Below are positions 37,008-46,330 of a stretch of 64,000 nt of DNA, piece by piece (within the stretch, counting starts at the first letter, position 1; the number at the start of each line of letters is the position of its first letter). The notes beneath the pieces are model-generated. The model did no database searches. It saw nothing but the letters and a program-made list of their open reading frames with translations, and was not told the DNA's origin. Made by a program: the position numbers and the translations under genes. Source of the stretch: Muribaculaceae bacterium (GTDB taxonomy: Bacteria > Bacteroidota > Bacteroidia > Bacteroidales > Muribaculaceae); the NCBI GenBank assembly GCA_017557425.1, contig JAFYYU010000015.1, forward strand, positions 124,001 to 188,000. Reading direction: 5' to 3'.

Positions 37008-39383
37008 ATGTATAGGTACTCTGCTTTAATCATACTTGTGGTGTGGGCGGCTCTGACAAGCGGCAACACCTGGGGTGCCCCTATCACCGAGAGGCAGGCC
37101 CGCAACATTGCCGCCAATTTCATGGCCAGCCATGCGATTCCCGCCTCAAACCTGAGATTGTCGCACAAAGCGCCCAAGTTTAATGCACCCGCAACGAATG
37201 CGGACGCGGCCTATTATGCCTTTAACTCCTCACGTGGGGGATTTGTGATTGTCGCTGGTGACGACCGTACTCCTACCGTGCTGGGTTATAGCGATAAAAG
37301 CAACTTTGACCCGCAGGATGTCCCCGAGGCCATGCAAGCCATGCTGGAAGGTTACGCAGCCCAGATTGCAGCCCTCGAGGATGGCGCCAAGGCAGCACCG
37401 CATTTTGCCAACGGCAATGCCATTGCCCCGCTAGTGACAGCCCAATGGGACCAGGACGCCCCCTATAACCTCCTGTTCCCCACCCTGAACAACGGCAGAA
37501 CGGCCTATGTGGGCTGTGTGGCTACAGCCATGGCCCAGGTTTTGTATTACTGGAAGTGGCCGGCACGCACCTCAGCGCCAATCCATGCCTACACCTCACA
37601 GCAAGAGTCCATCTATATGCCCCAGTTACCCATCATCAGCTTTGCCTGGGACAAGATGCAAGACACCTACCAAATCGACGATGCCAGCGACGCTGCCCTT
37701 GCGGCCAGCCAACTCTCGCTGTATTGCGCCCAGTCGGTGGACATGAACTTCACGCCTACTGGTTCAAGTGCCTATTCCCATGATATTCCTACTGCCCTTT
37801 CAACCTATTTCAATTACAAAAGGAGCGCCAAGTATATCCAGCGCGATGTTTACTCCTCCCTGGCCTGGGAAGAAATGCTCTACGAGGAACTGTCGTCGGG
37901 GCGTCCCGTCCTGTATAGCGGCAGTAAGGCCATGAGTGGGCACGAATTTGTGTGTGACGGCTATGATGGCAACGGCATGTTCCACATCAACTGGGGCTGG
38001 AACGGCGTGAGCAATGGCTATTTCCTGCTCAGCGTACTCGACCCCGACACACAGGGCATCGGCAGTGCGACAGGCTCTTATGGCTACATCGAGGAGCAAG
38101 GCATGGTCATCGGCATCGAGCCCGGTACCGGGACGGCAAGTGGCTTGGAGGTGACGACCGACAGAGTAGAGGTCAACAGCTATACCGCCACACGCTCTTC
38201 ATCGACCTATAACTTCTCCATTTCACAGGTCACCAGATTCCTTAACCGCATGCCCCAACCCATCAGTTTCGACTATGGATGGGGCGTGTACGACACCAGC
38301 GGCCGCCTGATTCAAAAGCTGAACACCAGCTATATCACCGCCATGGCAACGAATTACTTCATCAATGCCGAGCAGACGTTGTTGTTTGGCAACGGACGCA
38401 GTAGCGGTGTGTTCTATATCAAGCCCATCTACTCCGAGCGCAACACCAACAACTGGAGGCCATGCCTGGGCGCCGGCATCAACTACATCAAGATGTCCAT
38501 CCAGGGCAACAGGTGTGTCGTTATCTGCGAGGGCACTGGAGGCATTCCCAGCTATGAGGTCAATGACATCACAGTTACCGGGAACATGCATCCCACGCGC
38601 CCTGTTTACATCAAGCTCAATGTGACCAACACGGGCAACTCCCGCAACAACTTTATCTATATGTTTGCCAACGGACGCTTTGTTTCGGAGGCTTTTGTGG
38701 ACATGGAGAAGGGCACATCTGGCGATGTTAACTTCCAGTACACGAGCCGCAATACAGGCAGTGTCGAACTCACGTTCTCCCTCAACCGCGACGGCAGCGA
38801 CCCCATCGGCAGCAAAACCATCAACATCGTGACCATGCCCGCCGCCACATTGAGCGGCTCTGTCGACGTGCTGAATGTCGCCGATTCATGGCGCAACTGG
38901 ATATTGGGCGACAAGTTCAGTTTGAAGGTAACGGTCACCAATAACGGCACCCAGACCTATAATGAGGACATCACTGTCTACCTTCAAAAGTCGTTGTTGG
39001 GCTACTATGGCACTCCTGTTCAGAGCATGATACGCACGGTGAGCATTGACCCGGGTCAGTCGGTCGATCTTCAGTTCGACCTCGACAACGTGGTCGACGG
39101 TTGGGCTTATGATGCCCCTATATACTACTACAGCCGTGGACGCGAACTATTATTGGACGTCTCCGGTACCTATACCATCTATTTCACCGAAACACCCACA
39201 GTGGTGCCCGGTGATGTGAACATGGACGGTGAAGTGAATATTGCCGATGTCAATGCTGTCATCTCAGTCATCATGGGCACATTCACCGATCCGAACATCT
39301 TATGGGAATCTGACGTTGACGGTAACGGAGAAATCAACATCGGAGATGTGAATGCCATCATCAACATCATATTAAACGGGTAA
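37008..39383 (+). CDS. C10 family cysteine protease (streptopain-like) with dockerin, copy 1
   Basis: The ATG at 37008 gives 791 residues with a signal peptide (1-23). A Spi-type propeptide follows (about 24-130: ERQARNIAANFMASHAIP, GGFVIVAGDDR). The C10 catalytic domain has Cys170 in VGCVATAMAQ and His312 in SGHEFVCDGYDG, then INWGWNG. Two CARDB-like beta domains and two C-terminal calcium loops (DVNMDGEVNIAD, DVDGNGEINIGD) complete it. C10 enzymes such as SpeB and interpain are secreted endopeptidases made as zymogens. It heads a cluster of three paralogs; the residue after the catalytic His is Glu, where the others have Ala. Confidence 0.93.
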   Translation: MYRYSALIILVVWAALTSGNTWGAPITERQARNIAANFMASHAIPASNLRLSHKAPKFNAPATNADAAYYAFNSSRGGFVIVAGDDRTPTVLGYSDKSNFDPQDVPEAMQAMLEGYAAQIAALEDGAKAAPHFANGNAIAPLVTAQWDQDAPYNLLFPTLNNGRTAYVGCVATAMAQVLYYWKWPARTSAPIHAYTSQQESIYMPQLPIISFAWDKMQDTYQIDDASDAALAASQLSLYCAQSVDMNFTPTGSSAYSHDIPTALSTYFNYKRSAKYIQRDVYSSLAWEEMLYEELSSGRPVLYSGSKAMSGHEFVCDGYDGNGMFHINWGWNGVSNGYFLLSVLDPDTQGIGSATGSYGYIEEQGMVIGIEPGTGTASGLEVTTDRVEVNSYTATRSSSTYNFSISQVTRFLNRMPQPISFDYGWGVYDTSGRLIQKLNTSYITAMATNYFINAEQTLLFGNGRSSGVFYIKPIYSERNTNNWRPCLGAGINYIKMSIQGNRCVVICEGTGGIPSYEVNDITVTGNMHPTRPVYIKLNVTNTGNSRNNFIYMFANGRFVSEAFVDMEKGTSGDVNFQYTSRNTGSVELTFSLNRDGSDPIGSKTINIVTMPAATLSGSVDVLNVADSWRNWILGDKFSLKVTVTNNGTQTYNEDITVYLQKSLLGYYGTPVQSMIRTVSIDPGQSVDLQFDLDNVVDGWAYDAPIYYYSRGRELLLDVSGTYTIYFTETPTVVPGDVNMDGEVNIADVNAVISVIMGTFTDPNILWESDVDGNGEINIGDVNAIINIILNG

Positions 39384-39452
39384 CCGTTGCCCCCTACCGA
39401 GAGAGAATATTATCATCAAAACAATTACAAATATCTAGCATTTCAAAACACT

Positions 39453-41813
39453 ATGAGAGCCAAGAGAAGTATCATTACAATGATGTGCCTACTGGTCATC
39501 ACCACAGTCTGGGCCAAACAGGTCAGCGAGAGTCAGGCACGCAGCATTGCGGCTAAATTCATGTCGAGCCATGCGATGCCGTCCACCAACCTGAAAATGG
39601 CACAAAAAGCACCCAGGCTGAATGCCCCAGCATCGAGCGGGGATGCAGCCTACTATGTGTTCAACGCCAGCCAGGGCGGTTATGTCATTGTCGCCGGTGA
39701 CGACAGGGCTCCCGCCGTACTGGGCTACAGCGAGCGCGGCACTTTTGACGTTCAGGACGTGCCCGAGGCCATGCAGGAACTGATTGACAGCTATGCTGAA
39801 CAGATCGACGCTCTTGGCCATGGCGCCAAAGCGGCGCTTCATCTTAATGCCGTCCCCATCGCCCCGTTGATGTCGGCCCAATGGTCCCAAAATGCCCCAT
39901 ACAACCAGCTTCTCCCCTTTGTAAACGGCAAGCATGCCCGCGTGGGATGTGTGGCCACTGCGATGGCCCAGGTCATGTATTACTGGAAATGGCCAAACCA
40001 CCCCTCGAGACCCATCTCGGCCTACACTTCCCAGGACCTGTCCATCTATATGCCCCAACTGCCCGTTGTGAACTTTGAATGGAACAACATGTGCGACACT
40101 TACGAGACCACCGACACGTTGAGCCCTGAAGCGCGTGCTGCCGCCAGGCTCTCGTTGTACTGCGCCCAGTCGGTGGAGATGAACTTCAAGACCAGTTCCT
40201 CGTCGGCCTATTCAAGTGATATCCCCTTTGCGTTGTCATACTATTATGGCTATCAACCTTGTGCCAAGTATGTGAAACGAATGAACTACACCAGCATGAG
40301 TTGGGAAAACATGCTCTATGATGAGCTGGCTGCAGGACGACCCGTCCTGTATAGCGGCAGCAAGGCAAGTGGCGGACATGCCTTTGTGTGCGACGGCTAT
40401 GACGGCAACGGTATGTACCACATCAACTGGGGATGGAACGGCAACAGCAACGGCTATTTCCTGCTTAACGTCCTCAATCCTGACGAGCAGGGCACCGGTG
40501 GCGCCGCCGGCAGCTATGGTTACGTCTATAACCAAGCCATGATCACGGGAGTAGAACCCGGTACCAAACCCGATGTGCTTGAAGTAACAGCCAAATACAT
40601 CGAGCTGCAGTCCATCAACGGTACACGCGCCGCATCAAGAGATAACTTCTCGTTAACCCAGATGACACATTTCTTGAACCATAATACCGATCCCATTGCC
40701 TTTGACTATGGCTGGGGCCTGTATCAGGGTGAGGAAATGTTGAGTTTACTCAGTTCGGGAACGAAAGACAATCTGGACAGCTATTATTACACAAAGATTA
40801 CGAGAACATTGTCGTTTGGCGGCGGCATCACCAGCGGTACCTATCGCATTGTGCCCCTCTATAGCGAGATTGGCGCCAACACGTGGAAGCCGTGCATCGG
40901 CTCGGACATCAACTACATCGAGGTGACCATCAACGGCAACAACTGCTCTGCGATCTGCCATGGCACGTACTGCGCGCCCGATTTTCAAGTCAACAATATC
41001 AGCGTCACGGGCCACATGCACCCCAACCGCCCTGTTAACATATCTCTGAATGTGACCAACAAGGGCAACACGCGCAACGATCTGATTTATATGTTTGCCA
41101 ACAACACGTTCTATGCCGCCGCATTTGTGGATCTGGAGAAAGGCGCATCGAGCGACGTGGAATTCATGTACATCAGCGAGACGCCCACAACGGCCAACCT
41201 CCGTTTCTGCCTCGATGAAGCAGGCCAGAACACAATCGCCTCCCAAACCGTCCTAATCAGCAACATGCCTGCCGCCACATTGAGCGGCACGGCCACACCG
41301 CTGAATGTAACCAATACGTCTTACAGAATCATCACCAGCGACAAGTTCAGCCTGGACGTATCGGTTACCAACAACGGCTCTTCCACCTATGACGAGGATA
41401 TCACCGTCAAACTCTACAAGCACATCTATGGCAATTACGGCACCCTGGTACAGACCCAGTCCCAGTCGCTCAGCCTGAACAAGCGTCAGACAGCCCAACT
41501 GCATTTTGACCTGGATAATTTGTTGGATAATTGGCAGTATTTCGTCAAGGTGTACTACTACAGCAGTGGCGATGAGGTGTCATTGTGCGGAACAGGCACC
41601 TATACCATCGTGTTCCCTGAATCATCCAACTTCCCTGAGGGTGACGTGAACGGTGACGGCGAAGTGAACATTGCCGATATCAACGCCATCATCGACATCA
41701 TCCTTGGCGGTAGCGCAAGTGCCGACGTTGAGCAGCGCGCCGACGTTGACAAGAATGGAGAAATCAACATCGGCGACGTGAATACGATTATAGGCATCAT
41801 CCTGAATAATTAG
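39453..41813 (+). CDS. C10 family cysteine protease with dockerin, copy 2
   Basis: The ATG at 39453 gives 786 residues and a signal peptide (MRAKRSIITMMCLLVITTVWA); the open frame extends 66 bases upstream from a TTG but lacks a signal. The Spi-type propeptide (ESQARSIAAKFMSSHAMPST) precedes a catalytic domain with Cys166 in VGCVATAMAQ and His309 in GGHAFVCDGYDG. CARDB-like domains follow, and two dockerin loops (DVNGDGEVNIAD, DVDKNGEINIGD) are at the end. It is 69 bases after copy 1 with no promoter seen, so it is probably cotranscribed. Confidence 0.93.
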   Translation: MRAKRSIITMMCLLVITTVWAKQVSESQARSIAAKFMSSHAMPSTNLKMAQKAPRLNAPASSGDAAYYVFNASQGGYVIVAGDDRAPAVLGYSERGTFDVQDVPEAMQELIDSYAEQIDALGHGAKAALHLNAVPIAPLMSAQWSQNAPYNQLLPFVNGKHARVGCVATAMAQVMYYWKWPNHPSRPISAYTSQDLSIYMPQLPVVNFEWNNMCDTYETTDTLSPEARAAARLSLYCAQSVEMNFKTSSSSAYSSDIPFALSYYYGYQPCAKYVKRMNYTSMSWENMLYDELAAGRPVLYSGSKASGGHAFVCDGYDGNGMYHINWGWNGNSNGYFLLNVLNPDEQGTGGAAGSYGYVYNQAMITGVEPGTKPDVLEVTAKYIELQSINGTRAASRDNFSLTQMTHFLNHNTDPIAFDYGWGLYQGEEMLSLLSSGTKDNLDSYYYTKITRTLSFGGGITSGTYRIVPLYSEIGANTWKPCIGSDINYIEVTINGNNCSAICHGTYCAPDFQVNNISVTGHMHPNRPVNISLNVTNKGNTRNDLIYMFANNTFYAAAFVDLEKGASSDVEFMYISETPTTANLRFCLDEAGQNTIASQTVLISNMPAATLSGTATPLNVTNTSYRIITSDKFSLDVSVTNNGSSTYDEDITVKLYKHIYGNYGTLVQTQSQSLSLNKRQTAQLHFDLDNLLDNWQYFVKVYYYSSGDEVSLCGTGTYTIVFPESSNFPEGDVNGDGEVNIADINAIIDIILGGSASADVEQRADVDKNGEINIGDVNTIIGIILNN

Positions 41814-41851
41814 ACATAACATTAATCATCCACCTTAAAACCTGAAATGAT

Positions 41852-44221
41852 ATGAAAAATATGAGAATCATCTTGGTGATGATGTGCCTGTTGGCCATCG
41901 GCACCGCATGGGCTGGACCCATCAACGAGAGTCAGGCCCGCAGTATCGCCACCAACTTCATGGCCAGTCATGCGATGCCATCCACCAACCTGAGGATGGC
42001 TCATAAAGCGCCAATGAAAGGGGCCACCGCAAGCAACGAGAATGCGGCCTACTATGTGTTTAATGCCAGCGGAGGCGGCTTTGTCATCGTTGCAGGTGAC
42101 GACCGCGCACATCCCGTTTTAGGCTATAGCGACAAGGGCACATTCGGCTCCCAATCCGTGCCTGAGGCCCTGCAGGAACTGCTTGAGGGTTACACGGCTC
42201 AAATCGAAGCTCTGTCACTAGGTGCAAAACCTGCAGAACGTCTGACATCGGAGCCAGCCATCCGTCCGCTGGTGACGGCCTCTTGGTCTCAGAATTCGCC
42301 CTACAACACCAAGCTGCCCATGCTACCCAACGGTCAGCAGGCCGTCTCTGGCTGCGTCGCCACAGCAATGGCCCAGGTGCTCTACTACTGGAAACACCCA
42401 GCCGCCAGCACAGCGATTCCCGAGTACACCTCTACTAGTCTTGGCATCTATATGCCTGAACTCCCGCCAGCAGAATTCAACTGGGATGCAATGCAGGACG
42501 CCTATTTAAGCACCGACACCGAGAGCGATGGTGCTGTGGCTGCAGCCCAACTCACGTTGTACTGCGCCCAGTCGGTCAAGATGAATTTCCTATATTACTC
42601 ATCGAGCGCCAACACCGCACTTATCCCCTCTGTAATTTCCGCCTACTTTGGCTACAAGGCCAGCGCCCGCTGCGAGTACCGAGAGAATTACTCCACCCAA
42701 AATTGGGCCGACCTCATTTACAATGAGCTGGCCGAGGGACGACCTGTCATCTACAGCGGCAGCAAAGCCAGCGGCGGCCATGCCTTCATCTGCGACGGCT
42801 ATGACGGCAACGGCATGTTCCACATGAATTGGGGCTGGGACGGCATGAGTAACGGCTATTATCTGCTTAACGTGCTCAATCCTGATGCACAGGGCACCGG
42901 CAGTGCCAACGAGGCCTACGGCTACATTTTAGACCAATTCATTGTTGCCGGTATCGAGCCTGGCGAGGCCGATAGCGAGTTTGCCTTGACAGCTGGCAAC
43001 GTTAGACTGAATGGTGCCGTTACGAGCCGCACGTCGAGCAATGCCAATTTCACGGCGACGGTATCGGGCCTTTTCTGCAACTATACCCTTCAAACGATAG
43101 ATGTCAGCTTCGGATGGGGACTCTATCAAGGCGAAGAGTTAGTATCAGTCCTCCGTCAAAGCAGAATTCAATCACTTCCGCCAACGTACTACGTCCCCAA
43201 CGAGAACCAGGATCTGAACTTCGGCAGTAACATCACCAGCGGCACCTACCGCATAGTGCCCATTTACAGCGAGTATCAGGCCAACAACTGGCGTCCTTGC
43301 AAGGGTGCTGACGTCAACTTCATTGAGGTGACCATCGACGGCAATGAGTGCACCGTTATCGGCAATGGTACAGCCGGCTTGCGTGACTATACCATTAACG
43401 GCATCACTGCTTACGGCTCATTGCACCATGGCCGTCCTGTGGATCTTGCTGTTAACATGACCAACAACGGCTATTCGCAGAACGACCTGCTCTACATGTT
43501 CGTCAACGGCTCGTCCTACTCGACAGCCTATCTGGGCCTGGAACACGGCGAGACTGATGACATCATGTTCAGGTTCCTGCCGACGGCAGCAGGCAGCTAC
43601 ACCTGCTCGTTCTCATTTAACCAGGACGGCAGCGATCCCATCGCCCAAACGACCGTCGTCATCGATGAGATGCCTGCCGCAAACCTGAAAATAACCTCTG
43701 AGGTGCTCAACGTCACTGATGCCGCCAACAGGATTGTCACCAGTGACAAGTTCAGCTTGAAGCTCACCATCACCAACAACGGCACTACGGCCTATAACGA
43801 TGACATCACGGTGAAGCTTTACAGGAGAACCACCGGTAACTCGGGCAGCAATGTACAGGTAATGAACCAACTCGTCAATGTTCCGGCAGGTCAATCCGCC
43901 GTGGTGCAGTTTGACCTGGACAACGTCATGGACGGCCAAGATTACTTCGCCATAATATTCTACTATAGCGAGGGACAACAGGTAAGAAGCACTAATACGC
44001 CCTTCTACACCATCGTCTTCCCCACCGAGCCCGAACCCCAATTCACCCCGGGTGACGTGAACGACGATAACGCAGTGAACATTGCCGATGTGACCTCCCT
44101 GATTGACTATCTGTTGGGAAGCGGTAACACCGTCAACGAGCTTGCTGCCGACGTGAACAGTGACAATGCCATCAACATCGCCGATGTCACGGCGCTGATT
44201 GACATGCTATTGAGCCATTAA
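41852..44221 (+). CDS. C10 family cysteine protease with dockerin, copy 3
   Basis: The 789-residue protein has a signal peptide (MKNMRIILVMMCLLAIGTAW), propeptide, and a catalytic domain with Cys168 in SGCVATAMAQ and His310 in GGHAFICDGYDG. CARDB-like domains and dockerin loops (DVNDDNAVNIAD, DVNSDNAINIAD) follow. The dockerin type differs from copies 1 and 2: its loops carry DN in place of DG and are followed by VTSLIDYLL and VTALIDMLL helices, like those on the amylase and CotH proteins. The gap to copy 2 is 38 bases. Confidence 0.93.
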   Translation: MKNMRIILVMMCLLAIGTAWAGPINESQARSIATNFMASHAMPSTNLRMAHKAPMKGATASNENAAYYVFNASGGGFVIVAGDDRAHPVLGYSDKGTFGSQSVPEALQELLEGYTAQIEALSLGAKPAERLTSEPAIRPLVTASWSQNSPYNTKLPMLPNGQQAVSGCVATAMAQVLYYWKHPAASTAIPEYTSTSLGIYMPELPPAEFNWDAMQDAYLSTDTESDGAVAAAQLTLYCAQSVKMNFLYYSSSANTALIPSVISAYFGYKASARCEYRENYSTQNWADLIYNELAEGRPVIYSGSKASGGHAFICDGYDGNGMFHMNWGWDGMSNGYYLLNVLNPDAQGTGSANEAYGYILDQFIVAGIEPGEADSEFALTAGNVRLNGAVTSRTSSNANFTATVSGLFCNYTLQTIDVSFGWGLYQGEELVSVLRQSRIQSLPPTYYVPNENQDLNFGSNITSGTYRIVPIYSEYQANNWRPCKGADVNFIEVTIDGNECTVIGNGTAGLRDYTINGITAYGSLHHGRPVDLAVNMTNNGYSQNDLLYMFVNGSSYSTAYLGLEHGETDDIMFRFLPTAAGSYTCSFSFNQDGSDPIAQTTVVIDEMPAANLKITSEVLNVTDAANRIVTSDKFSLKLTITNNGTTAYNDDITVKLYRRTTGNSGSNVQVMNQLVNVPAGQSAVVQFDLDNVMDGQDYFAIIFYYSEGQQVRSTNTPFYTIVFPTEPEPQFTPGDVNDDNAVNIADVTSLIDYLLGSGNTVNELAADVNSDNAINIADVTALIDMLLSH

Positions 44222-44248
44222 ACCATTTTGAATTAATGGGCCAAGTTG

Positions 44249-44279
44249 TTTGGGAAAGCGCAAAAAATGACTACCTTTG
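44249..44279 (+). promoter_or_regulatory. Promoter of the CotH-like gene
   Basis: TTTG (44249-44252) and TACCTTTG (44272-44279) are 19 bases apart, a full match to the Bacteroidetes consensus. The start at 44309 is 29 bases downstream. Confidence 0.85.
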
Positions 44280-44308
44280 CCCGCAGAAAATCAAACCTAT
44301 AGCGTAAA

Positions 44309-46243
44309 ATGAATATGACAACTCATAATTCCAGCAACTATGACACCCGTCATGGACGACGTGTCATGGTGGGCATCTTACTTGTCTTTCTGGCAACGGT
44401 TGCCCAATTGGGGCACGCCACCAGCTATATCACGCTGAATGACGGCAGGCTCCACGTTTTCCCAGACAACTGTGTCAGCAGCATGACAACGGACGATAGC
44501 CAGGTTACAATTACTGCTGTCGACGGCAGTGTCTTCTCCTATCCTCTGACCGATATCCAGTCCATCGCCGATCAACCCACTAAGGAATTACCGACCATCA
44601 CTTCCTATAAGTATTATTCCAAGAATAATTACCAACTTATATCGAATGCGACAGGCACTATCGCCGGCGACCAGATCAGCGCTACCGCCATCGGTATCGG
44701 CAAATGGCTCACTCCCACGTTCACGCTCTCGAACCAGAACGCCACTGCGTATGTTGACGGAGTCGAACAAAAGAGCGCCACGAGCCGCATCTCTTTTGCC
44801 CGCGACAGGGTGTACACAGTGGGATGTGCCGGCGACCTTATCCTTTCAATGGCCGATGACGGCAGCTGTTCCATGCAGCCTTATGGCAGGCAATACACCG
44901 TGCATGTCGATTTCCTTACCGACACCGCCACCAGGGTTCCACGCATCGACATCAACACAGTGGGTGGCGTGCCCATCAGCAGCAAGAAATACTACGTGGA
45001 TGCCGAAATCATCATCGACGGAGCCGGCATATTCCCTTCGATGACCGACTCGGTTCAAGTTAAAGGACGCGGCAATACCACCTGGTCCAGTAATCCCGAC
45101 ACCAAGAATCCCTACCGCTTGAAGTTCGCCGACAAAGTAAAACCTCTTGGACTGGCAAAAGGCAGAAGCTGGGTGCTGCTCGCCAACAAGAGAGCCGGCT
45201 CTATGTTGACCAATGCCTACGGCATGAAAGCCGCCAGTCTGCTGGGTACGGTTGCCTACAACCATATCATCCCTGTGGACCTCTATGTCAATGGCACATT
45301 CAAAGGCAGCTACAATCTGACCGAGAAAGTTGGCTTTTCGAGCAACAGCGTGGATATTGACGACGAGGCGGCAGCTGCCTTGCTGGAATTTGACAACCAT
45401 TACGACGAGGAAGACGGGCAGAAGTTCTGGTCCTCGACATACTCGGTTCCCGTTAATGTCAAGAAGCCTGATTTCAATGACTCGACGACAACGACAGTGC
45501 TCACACTCAACCTGATCAAAAACCGCGTCAACAGCTATATAAAGGCCGTTATCAAAAGGGAAAATATGCTTGATCATGTTGATGTCAAATCAGCGGCAAG
45601 CTACTTGATGCTAAACGATTTCATCCTCAATTATGAAATTTTGCAGCCCAAGAGCGCGTTCTGTTACAATGAGAACATCCTTGAGGACACTAGCAAGTTC
45701 ATTTTTGGTCCGGTTTGGGATCTTGACTGGGCTTTTGGCTATTCAACCGCCCATTCCTACTATAAAGCCAAGACCAATGTGAACTTCTACACCAACTTGA
45801 GTCTGAATCATTACAAGCTGTATTATTACATGAGGTTAGAGCCCGAGATTGCTCGCAGTTGTTACGAATTATGGACTAACTTCATGGAAAACGGGCTTGA
45901 TGAGCTATGCGATTTCTGTCAGGAATATTATGATTATGCGAAGCCGTCGCTTGCCCACGATGGACTGGACCCCACCGACTATGGTGCTCAGGCCACGCGT
46001 GCAGCGAATTGGCTTAGGCAACGTGCTAACGACATGGTTCAGGCCTTCAAATATGAGTTTGCCGAACCTGGTGACGTTAACGCCGACGACAACATAACCA
46101 TTGAAGACGTGACCACACTTATCGACTATCTGCTGACTGGTGACTCAACCAACATGAGCCTTAATGGTGGCGACGTGGATGGCGACGGCGATGTCACCAT
46201 CGCCGATGTCACAGAGCTGATTGACATGTTGTTGGGCAGTTAA
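44309..46243 (+). CDS. CotH kinase family protein with dockerin
   Basis: The 644-residue protein has a hydrophobic segment at about 20-38 (MVGILLVFLATVAQLGHA) that fits a signal peptide with a long N-region; a Met at residue 20 is an alternative start. After a beta-rich N-terminal region (about 40-210), the CotH-like domain shows VQVKGRGNTTW, KNPYRLKFADK, GSYNLTEKV and FGPVWDLDWAFGY. These are the family signatures, including the DLDWAFG metal-site motif. CotH proteins are atypical kinases, first known from spore-coat CotH, which phosphorylates Ser of coat proteins. Two dockerin-like loops (DVNADDNITIED, DVDGDGDVTIAD) end the protein. Confidence 0.88.
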   Translation: MNMTTHNSSNYDTRHGRRVMVGILLVFLATVAQLGHATSYITLNDGRLHVFPDNCVSSMTTDDSQVTITAVDGSVFSYPLTDIQSIADQPTKELPTITSYKYYSKNNYQLISNATGTIAGDQISATAIGIGKWLTPTFTLSNQNATAYVDGVEQKSATSRISFARDRVYTVGCAGDLILSMADDGSCSMQPYGRQYTVHVDFLTDTATRVPRIDINTVGGVPISSKKYYVDAEIIIDGAGIFPSMTDSVQVKGRGNTTWSSNPDTKNPYRLKFADKVKPLGLAKGRSWVLLANKRAGSMLTNAYGMKAASLLGTVAYNHIIPVDLYVNGTFKGSYNLTEKVGFSSNSVDIDDEAAAALLEFDNHYDEEDGQKFWSSTYSVPVNVKKPDFNDSTTTTVLTLNLIKNRVNSYIKAVIKRENMLDHVDVKSAASYLMLNDFILNYEILQPKSAFCYNENILEDTSKFIFGPVWDLDWAFGYSTAHSYYKAKTNVNFYTNLSLNHYKLYYYMRLEPEIARSCYELWTNFMENGLDELCDFCQEYYDYAKPSLAHDGLDPTDYGAQATRAANWLRQRANDMVQAFKYEFAEPGDVNADDNITIEDVTTLIDYLLTGDSTNMSLNGGDVDGDGDVTIADVTELIDMLLGS

Positions 46244-46273
46244 GCCATTAGGCCAATCGGTTTCATCAAACAC

Positions 46274-46306
46274 AACGGGGCAAGTCGCGTAATGACTTGC
46301 CCCGTT
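46274..46306. terminator. Bidirectional terminator between CotH and DUF5723 genes
   Basis: AACGGGGCAAGTC (46274-46286) and GACTTGCCCCGTT (46294-46306) form a perfect 13-base-pair stem between two convergent genes that end at 46243 and 46331. Confidence 0.85.
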
Positions 46307-46330
46307 GATTTGGTTTACGGTTAGTTTTGG

